DNA from: an uncultured Porphyromonas sp.
Lineage (GTDB): Bacteria > Bacteroidota > Bacteroidia > Bacteroidales > Porphyromonadaceae
DNA: 5,933 nucleotides
Direction of reading: 5' to 3'
Assembly: GCA_900548415.1 (NCBI GenBank)
Contig: URKO01000089.1
Coordinates: forward strand, 1-5,933
In this document: positions 1 through 5,933 of the stretch, in pieces
Layout of the letters: each line of letters opens with the position of its first letter
How positions within the stretch are numbered: position 1 is the stretch's first letter
Program-made: the position numbers and the translations under genes
The notes under the pieces: generated by a model
Seen by the model: only the letters and a program-made list of their open reading frames with translations
The model's database searches: none
Told to the model about the DNA's origin: nothing

Positions 1-1
1 G

Positions 2-41
2 TTGGAAATTTAATTTTCCAAGGCTGGAACATTTTTGGAAA
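2..41. repeat. AT-rich cluster of phased TTGGAAA / TTTCCAA motifs, cut by the left window edge
   Basis: TTGGAAA occurs at 2-8 and 35-41 and its reverse complement TTTCCAA at 15-21, with a fourth related CTGGAAC copy at 24-30. The GGAA/TTCC cores sit at 4-7, 16-19, 26-29 and 37-40, so successive cores are 10 to 12 bp apart, about one helical turn. Positions 2-21 form a near-perfect 20-bp palindrome with one mismatched pair (9/14). The stretch is much richer in A and T than the coding DNA nearby and contains no gene. It lies beyond the dprA terminator. It could be an intergenic repeat family, an operator or promoter region of a gene further left, or part of a larger array outside the window. 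The motifs are seen directly; any function is inference. Confidence 0.55.
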
Positions 42-98
42 GTTGACAAAACGGTCGGCACCTCACGGCTGTCTCGGGTCAGATGGCACGACAAATAA

Positions 99-142
99 CG
101 ATGCGTCTCGGCAAGAAGGCTAGTTCTTACCGAGACGCATCG
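99..142 (-). terminator. Intrinsic terminator hairpin after dprA
   Basis: Arms 99-117 and 124-142 form a 19-bp stem around a 6-nt loop (118-123). The only non-Watson-Crick position is 112/129. In a minus-strand RNA this is a U-G wobble, so the stem is continuous, while in a plus-strand RNA it would be a C-A mismatch. On the minus strand the stem is followed by UUAUUUGU, a moderate U-tract. The hairpin begins 22 bases past the dprA stop codon. Strand-specific pairing, tail and position together point to a terminator for the leftward purL-dprA transcript. Confidence 0.85.
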
Positions 143-164
143 CTGTCTGTGAGGGGACGTGTGG

Positions 165-1319
165 CTAGATCTGTAACTTGTAGCGCCCATCGGGCTGGAG
201 CGAGACGGCACCTTCGCTCTCGAGGAGGAAGAGTCGGAAGCTCACCTCGTCGACGCCCATTAGCGTCTGGTCACAGATAGCATCGATCGAGAGGCCATCA
301 CCGCTCTCTATGAGTAGCTCGAGGAGGGGACGTGTCTCCGGCTCTAGGCGAGCACGCAGAGCGTTGAGCTTGCTCTCGCGAGACACGGAGCTGACGGCAC
401 TGCGTGCCTCATGGTCGGGCTTCTTCCACTCGAGGTCTTCGCATAGGTGAGCGGCTGAGGTGATGAGCTTGGCGATATTGTTGTAGATAAGGTTGTTGCA
501 CCCTTCGTTTTCACGATCTGAGGGGCGACCCGGGAGGGCGTAGACGACACGGTCGTAGTCAAAGGCTTGGTGCGCTGTGATGAGCGAACCGCCACGCTCG
601 GCAGACTGACCGACGAGGGTCGCCTGCGTGAGCCCCGCCACGATACGATTGCGCAAGACGAACTGATGTCGCTGGGGCTTGACACCCGCTGGGTACTCGG
701 AGAGTAGAGCTCCGCCGTGGGATACGATGCTACGAGCGAGGTTGCGGTGATTGCTCGGGTAGATCATGTGCAGCCCGTGCGCCAGCACGGCTACGGTGGG
801 CAAGCCCGCCTGAAGCGCCGCTTTGTGTGCGACAGCGTCTAGTCCAAGTGCCAGTCCGCTGACAATGGTCACGCTGTCTGTTACGTTGGGCAGGTGGCTG
901 ATAATCGCCTGTAGATCCTCGACACCATGCTGCGAAGGCTTGCGCGTGCCGACGACACTGAGCGTCTGCTCCGCATGGAGTGGTGCTAGGTCGCCTAGGT
1001 AAAAGAGTATCAGCGGCGCATCGGCACACTGGAGGAGTAGAGGAGGGTAGTCGGCATCGTAGATGCTGACCATTCGTATGCCTAGATCGGCGGTGCGCTG
1101 TAGCTGCGCTTGCGTTTCCTCGAGCTTAGCCCGATCCCGTAGGAGCGGGTAGAGATGCGTGTAGACGTGGCCGTTGAGCCTTGCTAGAGCTTGTGGATCA
1201 GCCCATAGTGCTGTGGCTGATCCGGCAAACTCTATCAGATGGCGAGCGAGCTGTAGCGATACGCCCTTGAGCTGCGTCAAGGCGTAGATACAGAGATGCT
1301 CACGGCTTATCTCAGGCAT
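165..1319 (-). CDS. dprA: DNA-processing protein DprA (Smf family)
   Basis: DprA is a cytoplasmic protein that binds incoming single-stranded DNA during natural transformation, shields it from nucleases and loads RecA on it. The 384-residue protein shows three expected parts. Residues 1-60 form an N-terminal helical region of helix-hairpin-helix/SAM type. Residues about 80-290 form the Rossmann-like core, with VVGTRKPS (122-129), SGLALGLDAVAHKAAL (154-169), YPSNHRNLA (187-195), LLSEYPAG (205-212), RNRIVAGLTQATLVG (223-237), GGSLITAH (243-250), ALPGRPSD (261-268) and GCNNLI (273-278). Residues about 325-384 form a C-terminal winged-helix-like domain. The length fits the longer DprA proteins. 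Gln238 stands where many homologues have Glu in the VVEA-type motif, and Leu158 sits where many have a basic residue. The ATG start is 17 bp after the purL stop, with no Shine-Dalgarno sequence, as is usual in Bacteroidota. It is probably co-transcribed with purL. The family assignment is firm; active competence in this organism is inferred. Confidence 0.95.
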   Translation of the reverse strand: MPEISREHLCIYALTQLKGVSLQLARHLIEFAGSATALWADPQALARLNGHVYTHLYPLLRDRAKLEETQAQLQRTADLGIRMVSIYDADYPPLLLQCADAPLILFYLGDLAPLHAEQTLSVVGTRKPSQHGVEDLQAIISHLPNVTDSVTIVSGLALGLDAVAHKAALQAGLPTVAVLAHGLHMIYPSNHRNLARSIVSHGGALLSEYPAGVKPQRHQFVLRNRIVAGLTQATLVGQSAERGGSLITAHQAFDYDRVVYALPGRPSDRENEGCNNLIYNNIAKLITSAAHLCEDLEWKKPDHEARSAVSSVSRESKLNALRARLEPETRPLLELLIESGDGLSIDAICDQTLMGVDEVSFRLFLLESEGAVSLQPDGRYKLQI

Positions 1320-1336
1320 TGGCTAGACGGAGTGGA

Positions 1337-4300
1337 TTACTGCTCAGCGAGCCACTCGTAGCCGTTGCGGAAGAACTGTATCCACGGAGAGACCTGATCC
1401 TCCTGACGACGCTCCTCGGGGTAGAAGCCACACTGCCAGGTGAGCGTAGCACGCTCAGGGTGAGGCATCATAGCTAGGTGACGGCCATCGCTACTGCAAA
1501 GTGCTGCGATGCCACGCTCAGAGCCATTGGGATTGCCGGGGTAGGTGTCGTAATGGTAGCGCGCTGCAATCTGCTCATCGGGTATCGTGGGGCAGACGAA
1601 GCGTCCCTCGCCGTGAGCCACCCAGACACCGAGCTGACAGCCCTCGAGGCCTTGTGTCAAGATAGCACCTGTGTCGGCGATATCTACGGTTAGGAAGTTG
1701 GACTCAAACTTGTGTGAGGCATTGTGCTCCAGCTTGAAGAGGCTTTCGCCCTGAGCATCCTTGCCGAGGAGCCCGAGCTGCGCCATGAGCTGACAGCCGT
1801 TGCAGATGCCGAGGGAGAGGGTGTCGGGACGAGCGTAGAAAGCTTCGATAGCCTTGCGAGCCCGCTCATTGTAAAGGATGCCCGCAGCCCAGCCCTTGGC
1901 AGAGCCTAAGACATCGGAGTGCGAGAAGCCACCGCAGTAGACGAGCATGCGCACGTCAGCTAGGTCTGTGCGTCCCTCGATGAGGTCGGTCAGATGCACA
2001 TCCACCACGTCAAAGCCTGCGAGGTGCAGTGCGTAAGCCATCTCACGCTCACCGTTGGTTCCGTTGTCACGTAGAATAGCCGCCTTGATGCCTGAGGCCT
2101 TCGTGCGATGAGGGTCTAGACCGAGACCAGCACAAGTGCCGGCGAAAGCGTGCGGGAAGCGCCACTGTACGGGCTGCTTGCCTAGGTTCTCGTAGCGACT
2201 TGTTGCTGGAGCTTCGCCACTCTGGAAGCAGTCTAGCAAGTAAGACTTGTTTGCCCAGCACTTGCGAGCGGTATCGATGTCGATCTCGTACGTTTTACCC
2301 TCTTGATGGATCATCAGCAAGCGAGACTCAGTAGGTGCGCCCAGATCGGCATAAGCGATCTCGTACTCCTCGAGGATACGCTTTGCCTGCTCTGCCTTAG
2401 AAACCTGTAGGATGACGCCCGGGTTCTCACTGTAGAGTGCCGTGACGAGGTCCACATGGGAGAGCTCATCGAGACAGATCTCAGCACCGCCCTGTGTATT
2501 GGCGAAGCACATCTCCAAGAGCGTCGTGACCATACCGCCGGCCGAGATGTCGTGACCAGCGAGGACTAAGCCCTTATGGATCAACTCCTGAACAGCCTCA
2601 AAGGCGGTGGCGAAGTAGTCGGTGTCGCCGACCGTGGGGAAGCTGTCGCCCAGCTGTCCCAATGCTTGTGCCAAAGCTGAGCCCCCGAGTGCCATCGGAG
2701 CAAAGCTAAAGTCGATGTAGAGCAGACGGCTCTGCTTAGCTGCCTTGAGCTCAGGCGTTACGATGCCCCTGACGTCGCTCACGGGAGCTGCTGCAGTGAT
2801 GATCAGTGTGCCTGGACTCATCACCTGCTTTCCGTCTGGATACTTCTGCGTCATGGAGAGTGAGTCCTTGCCCGTCGGGATGTTGATCCCTAGATCTATG
2901 GCAAACTCACTACAAGCCTGAACCGCCTCATAGAGACGTGCGTCCTCGCCCTTGTTGCGACAAGGCCACATCCAGTTAGCGCTGAGCGAGATGCCACGTA
3001 TGCCACCCTCGATGGGGGCAAAGACAATGTTCGTCAGAGCCTCTGCGATAGCCATCCGAGAGCCATCCCCAGCATCGATGAGTGCCACCTGAGGCGCATG
3101 TCCTACGGCAGTAGCCATACCGCTCTTGCCGTCGTAGTCTAGTGCCATAGCACCAAGATCGGAGAGCGGTAGCTGGAGCGCACCGACGCATTGCTGCTGT
3201 GCCACACGACCCGTCACGGAGCGGTCCACTTTGTTGGTCAACCAATCTTTAGAGGCGACCGCTTCGAGGGTCAAGACTTTGTCTAGATATTCGCGCCACA
3301 GCTCTTTGTCATAGCTGACTGGGGCAAACTGGTGAGCGACCGTCTCGTCCTCCATAACTGTCTTGGGCGACTGCCCCAGCAGGTCGGACACGGCTAGGTC
3401 GATGGCAGCGCGTCCCTCTCGCTCTGTGCTAAAGAGGAGACGCTCATCGTCGGTCGTCTCGCCTACCTTATATATAGGGCTGCCCTCACGTCGTGCTATC
3501 TGCTCCATCTGCTCGTACTCACGCTCCTGGATGAGCAGACCGACACGCTCTTGGCTCTCATTGCCGATGATCTCTCTAGCGGAGAGCGTCGGGTCGCCTA
3601 CGGGTAGTGCGTCAATGTCGATGCGTCCTCCGGTCTCCTCGATGAGCTCGGTGAGACAGTTCAGGTGTCCGCCAGCACCATGGTCGTGGATACTCACGAT
3701 TGGGTTGTTGCCCTGCTCGCTGATGGCGCGGACCACGTTGAGAACACGCTTCTGCATCTCAGGATTGGCACGCTGTACCGCATTAAGCTCGATACCGCTA
3801 CTGTACTCGCCCGTAGCGACAGAGCTGACGGCACCGCCACCCATACCGATGCGGTAGTTGTCACCGCCGAGTAGTACGACCGTCTCGCCAGGTTGTGGCG
3901 TCTCCTTCTTGGCATCCTCCTGGGGAGCGTAGCCCATACCGCCCGCTAGCATGATCACCTTATCGTAGCCGTAGAGCGTACTGTCTGTACCCTCCTGATG
4001 CTCGAAGGTCAGTAGCGAACCGTTGATTAGGGGCTGTCCAAACTTATTGCCAAAGTCACTAGCACCGTCGCTCGCTTTCGTCAGGATCTCTTGCGGAGAC
4101 TGGTAAAGCCACGGACGTGGGTCTAGCTTGGCGGGGCTAAGCTTCTGATCCTTCTCTAGGCGTGGGTAGGAGGTGATGTAGACGGCACTACCAGAGAGCG
4201 GTAGCGATCCCTTGCCACCGCACATACGGTCGCGGATCTCACCGCCCGAGCCAGTAGCTGCACCGTTGAAGGGCTCGACCGTCGTGGGGAAGTTGTGCGT

Positions 4301-5038
4301 CTCAGCCTTTAGTGCCAAGACTGTATTGCGCTCCTGTAGTGTAAAGAGCGAAGGCTCCGTTGGACTCGTTGGCGCAAACTGCCAGACGCGTGGTCCCTTG
4401 ACAAAAGCTACATTATCCTTGTAAGCCGATACGATGCCGTTGGGGTTCTCCTTAGAGGTTTGCTTGATCATCGCAAAGAGCGAATCGTTTTGTCGCAAAC
4501 CATCGATGACGAAGGTACCGTTGAATATCTTGTGGCGGCAGTGCTCTGAGTTGACCTGTGAGAAGCCGAATACCTCAGAGTCAGTCAGCGGACGACCGAT
4601 GCGTGCCGAGACACCCTGTAGGTAAGCTATCTCCTCCTCGCTTAGGGCTAGTCCCTCCTCCTCGTTGTACGCCTCGAGGTCCGTGATCTCACGGATCGGC
4701 TGTGGCTCAGCGGTCATGGCGAAGCTCTCCTGACCTAGCCCCTTGTAGATCGCTTGGAGCATTGGGTCGTAGTGTGGCTTAGCTTCGTGAGTACGTGTGA
4801 GCTGCTCGATACGGTCGATGCCAGCGATGCGCATGTTTTGCGTTATCTCCACAGCATTGGTACTCCATGGGGTCACCTGCGTAGGGCGGGGGCCCACAAA
4901 GGTCCCCTCGAGATGAGACTCGGGAGCCAGTTGCGCTCCGCCAAAGAGCCACGAGAGACGCTCGCAGGTCTCCTTGCTGAGAGCTGTGGTGTGTGAGACG
5001 GCATAAATCGTATCACCAAGGACAAAGTAACTAATCAT
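1337..5038 (-). CDS. purL: Phosphoribosylformylglycinamidine synthase, single-chain (FGAM synthase)
   Basis: PurL converts FGAR, glutamine and ATP to FGAM, glutamate, ADP and phosphate, the fourth step of de novo purine synthesis, in the cytoplasm. At 1233 residues it is the large one-chain form, somewhat shorter than the roughly 1295-residue E. coli enzyme; the separate PurS/PurQ/small-PurL system is not used. A PurS-like N-terminal region (about 1-130) is followed by a linker and the synthetase core, with NSEHCRHKIFN (163-173), AETHNFPTTVEPF (245-257), HDHGAGG (451-457), NESQER (493-498), PTGKDSLSM (721-729) and AGHDISAGGM (827-836). The C-terminal class I glutaminase domain (about 983-1233) has GGFSHSDVLG (1036-1045), the nucleophile Cys1079 in GICNGCQ, and His1193/Glu1195 in MPHPERA, so its triad is complete. 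No frameshift or internal stop is visible. The start ATG at 5036-5038 begins the expected ISYFVL strand and has no Shine-Dalgarno sequence. A candidate promoter lies about 40 bp upstream, and dprA follows after 17 bp. Confidence 0.98.
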   Translation of the reverse strand: MISYFVLGDTIYAVSHTTALSKETCERLSWLFGGAQLAPESHLEGTFVGPRPTQVTPWSTNAVEITQNMRIAGIDRIEQLTRTHEAKPHYDPMLQAIYKGLGQESFAMTAEPQPIREITDLEAYNEEEGLALSEEEIAYLQGVSARIGRPLTDSEVFGFSQVNSEHCRHKIFNGTFVIDGLRQNDSLFAMIKQTSKENPNGIVSAYKDNVAFVKGPRVWQFAPTSPTEPSLFTLQERNTVLALKAETHNFPTTVEPFNGAATGSGGEIRDRMCGGKGSLPLSGSAVYITSYPRLEKDQKLSPAKLDPRPWLYQSPQEILTKASDGASDFGNKFGQPLINGSLLTFEHQEGTDSTLYGYDKVIMLAGGMGYAPQEDAKKETPQPGETVVLLGGDNYRIGMGGGAVSSVATGEYSSGIELNAVQRANPEMQKRVLNVVRAISEQGNNPIVSIHDHGAGGHLNCLTELIEETGGRIDIDALPVGDPTLSAREIIGNESQERVGLLIQEREYEQMEQIARREGSPIYKVGETTDDERLLFSTEREGRAAIDLAVSDLLGQSPKTVMEDETVAHQFAPVSYDKELWREYLDKVLTLEAVASKDWLTNKVDRSVTGRVAQQQCVGALQLPLSDLGAMALDYDGKSGMATAVGHAPQVALIDAGDGSRMAIAEALTNIVFAPIEGGIRGISLSANWMWPCRNKGEDARLYEAVQACSEFAIDLGINIPTGKDSLSMTQKYPDGKQVMSPGTLIITAAAPVSDVRGIVTPELKAAKQSRLLYIDFSFAPMALGGSALAQALGQLGDSFPTVGDTDYFATAFEAVQELIHKGLVLAGHDISAGGMVTTLLEMCFANTQGGAEICLDELSHVDLVTALYSENPGVILQVSKAEQAKRILEEYEIAYADLGAPTESRLLMIHQEGKTYEIDIDTARKCWANKSYLLDCFQSGEAPATSRYENLGKQPVQWRFPHAFAGTCAGLGLDPHRTKASGIKAAILRDNGTNGEREMAYALHLAGFDVVDVHLTDLIEGRTDLADVRMLVYCGGFSHSDVLGSAKGWAAGILYNERARKAIEAFYARPDTLSLGICNGCQLMAQLGLLGKDAQGESLFKLEHNASHKFESNFLTVDIADTGAILTQGLEGCQLGVWVAHGEGRFVCPTIPDEQIAARYHYDTYPGNPNGSERGIAALCSSDGRHLAMMPHPERATLTWQCGFYPEERRQEDQVSPWIQFFRNGYEWLAEQ

Positions 5039-5077
5039 AGCGGGTTGTGTATAATGGGTCTGAAACTACTTACGTTG

Positions 5078-5085
5078 CAAATGTA
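5078..5085 (-). promoter_or_regulatory. Candidate Bacteroidota -7 box upstream of purL
   Basis: Read on the minus strand this is TACATTTG, a perfect match to the TAnnTTTG box used by the Bacteroidota primary sigma factor. It lies in the 73-bp gap between the ComB-like gene and purL, and its near end is 39 bases upstream of the purL ATG, which would give a 5' leader of roughly 30 to 35 nt. No TTTG or TTG-like -33 element is visible at the usual spacing of about 19 to 21 bp upstream. If real, it lets purL-dprA be expressed independently of the ComB-like gene. Confidence 0.5.
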
Positions 5086-5111
5086 CGGAAATTAGCGTTG
5101 AGGGCAGCGGT

Positions 5112-5834
5112 TTAGACATATAGTTGTCCAGCATCGTTGAGCGTGGGAATGTGTGTCGAGCTGTCTTGCTCGAGGCAGTGACGTAAGCTCTCGGGATAGC
5201 CACGCTGTATCAGACGCTGGTTGTGATCGCAATTGTAGAGGTAGTCGTAGAGATGCGTCCGGTGCTCGCGGTACAGCTCTAGCGCCGTGCGGCTGCTGTC
5301 GGTGAGTCGGTAGGTGGCACCCAGCTCCTCTAGCTTGTCTAGGAGCGCAGCGCCGTAGAGCGTGTCTTCGATGCAGAAGCTGTTTTGCCAACCAGAAGCG
5401 AGTACCGTCACGGCACGCCCCGAAGCTTGGCAATGGCGCGCCACGGCGGTGAGATTGCTAAAAGCGCCTACGATGATCTCCGCTGCGCCAGCCTCCCGAG
5501 CTGCGTGAATGGCTTGGGTGCCGTTGGTCGTCGTGAAGACGATGCTACGTCCGCCGATCCGCTCAGCGGTAAACTCAGAGGGGTCGTTGCCCAGGTCAGC
5601 CCACGGGCAACGCATCGCATTGCGCTCAGCAGCCACCACGTAGCCCTTGCCGAGCAAGCTCTCCGCCTCATCGGTTGTCGCCACGGGTATGATCTCCTTA
5701 GCGCCATGGTCAAAGGCTGCCACCATCGAGGTGCCAGCCCGCAGTATGTCCACCACGACCACTACGCTGTCCTCCTGATGGTAGTAAGGGTAGAGTGCCG
5801 GGCACGGACAAATATCAAAAGTTAGATGTGCCAT
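5112..5834 (-). CDS. comB: ComB-family 2-phosphosulfolactate phosphatase-like protein
   Basis: The named family reaction is Mg-dependent removal of phosphate from 2-phosphosulfolactate to give sulfolactate, in coenzyme M synthesis of methanogens. Many bacteria outside that pathway carry homologues whose substrate is not established, and that applies here. The 240-residue protein has the family's usual length and motifs: a hydrophobic strand leading into VVDILRAGTSMV (27-38), ERNAMRCPWAD (70-80) running into LGNDPSEF (81-88), TTTNGTQAI (101-109), and NSFCIEDTLYGAAL (151-164) with the acidic pair Glu156-Asp157. It shows no signal peptide or membrane segment, so it is probably cytosolic. The ATG at 5832-5834 opens directly into the conserved first strand (LTFDICP); no Shine-Dalgarno sequence precedes it. 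A hairpin at 5863-5908 separates it from any gene to the right, and 73 bp with a candidate promoter separate it from purL. The name is not related to competence ComB proteins. Family membership is secure; the substrate is not. Confidence 0.88.
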   Translation of the reverse strand: MAHLTFDICPCPALYPYYHQEDSVVVVVDILRAGTSMVAAFDHGAKEIIPVATTDEAESLLGKGYVVAAERNAMRCPWADLGNDPSEFTAERIGGRSIVFTTTNGTQAIHAAREAGAAEIIVGAFSNLTAVARHCQASGRAVTVLASGWQNSFCIEDTLYGAALLDKLEELGATYRLTDSSRTALELYREHRTHLYDYLYNCDHNQRLIQRGYPESLRHCLEQDSSTHIPTLNDAGQLYV

Positions 5835-5862
5835 AAGAGAGGGAAGTTTGTTGAGACGATGT

Positions 5863-5908
5863 CAAAGCCCTCCACGAGTGAGGCAGAGATGCTCAGTGGA
5901 GGGCTTTG
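5863..5908 (-). terminator. Hairpin upstream of the ComB-like gene, probable terminator of the gene to the right
   Basis: Arms CAAAGCCCTCCAC (5863-5875) and GTGGAGGGCTTTG (5896-5908) pair perfectly over 13 bp around a 20-nt loop; TGAG (5879-5882) and CTCA (5892-5895) can add four inner pairs. No clear U-tract follows on either strand, so the terminator call rests on stem strength and location. It starts one base after a possible stop codon (5910-5912) on the minus strand and ends 28 bp before the ComB-like start. It could instead be a structured leader of the ComB-like mRNA. Confidence 0.55.
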
Positions 5909-5909
5909 C

Positions 5910-5933
5910 TTAGCGTGCTGCTTGTAGCTTAGC
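5910..5933 (-). CDS. Possible C-terminal end of an unidentified upstream gene
   Basis: Read on the minus strand from the window edge, the bases give codons for AKLQAAR followed by TAA at 5910-5912. The strong hairpin at 5863-5908 starts right after that stop, which is where a terminator would be expected. Seven codons cannot identify a product, and another minus-strand frame is also open here, so this is a guess from layout alone. The gene, if real, continues beyond the right edge. Confidence 0.25.
   Translation of the reverse strand, partial: AKLQAAR

Noticed and set aside
83..280. 65-codon plus-strand frame at the left edge
   Set aside because: It runs through the terminator hairpin and into the antisense of the dprA 3' end; its Arg-rich content is that of a shadow frame.
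162..1327. TGGCTAGA at both ends of dprA (162-169 and 1320-1327), resembling a target-site duplication
   Set aside because: The copies are only 8 bp, one includes the stop codon, CTAG is common throughout this window, and dprA matches its neighbours in composition, so insertion is not supported.
3363..3857. 164-codon open frame on the plus strand inside purL
   Set aside because: It lies wholly antisense to the conserved synthetase core of purL, is rich in Arg and Ser as expected of a shadow frame in GC-rich DNA, and resembles no family.
5074..5090. TTGCAA palindrome overlapping the candidate purL -7 box as a possible purine operator
   Set aside because: It is only 6 bp, its flanks do not extend the symmetry, and it does not match the E. 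coli PurR box or any operator I recognise.
5385..5825. 146-codon open frame on the plus strand opposite the ComB-like gene
   Set aside because: It is fully antisense to a gene with clear family motifs and has no recognisable motif or start signal of its own.
1..5933. A novel defence, mobile or CRISPR system
   Set aside because: The three well-supported genes belong to known families, the gaps are short, and no direct-repeat array, transposase, integrase, att-like pair or toxin-antitoxin pair is visible.

Overview
The window looks like ordinary chromosomal DNA from a member of the Bacteroidota, most likely a Porphyromonas-type organism. Four things suggest this: a one-chain PurL of 1233 residues, a perfect Bacteroidota-type -7 promoter box (TAnnTTTG) upstream of purL, the absence of Shine-Dalgarno sequences before all three starts, and the moderately high GC content judged by eye. 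The genus is an inference from protein style, not a search result.

All supported genes lie on the minus strand, so transcription runs right to left. At the right edge (5910-5933) there may be the last seven codons of an upstream gene, followed at once by a 13-bp hairpin (5863-5908) that probably ends its transcript. Then come a ComB-family 2-phosphosulfolactate phosphatase gene (5112-5834), a 73-bp gap with a candidate promoter (-7 box at 5078-5085), purL (1337-5038), a 17-bp gap, dprA (165-1319), and a strong hairpin terminator (99-142). The last 98 bases at the left edge hold no gene but carry an AT-rich cluster of TTGGAAA/TTTCCAA motifs (2-41).

Functionally, purL encodes the fourth step of de novo purine synthesis, dprA a protein that protects incoming single-stranded DNA and loads RecA on it during natural transformation, and the ComB-like gene a phosphatase-family protein whose substrate in this phylum is unclear. 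purL and dprA are tightly spaced and end at one terminator, so they are probably co-transcribed; this is likely an operon of convenience, not a shared pathway. The ComB name refers to coenzyme M biosynthesis and has nothing to do with competence.

I found no CRISPR array, transposase, tRNA, rRNA, phage gene or defence system, and no convincing new multi-gene system. The item most worth following up is the phased GGAA/TTCC repeat cut by the left edge.
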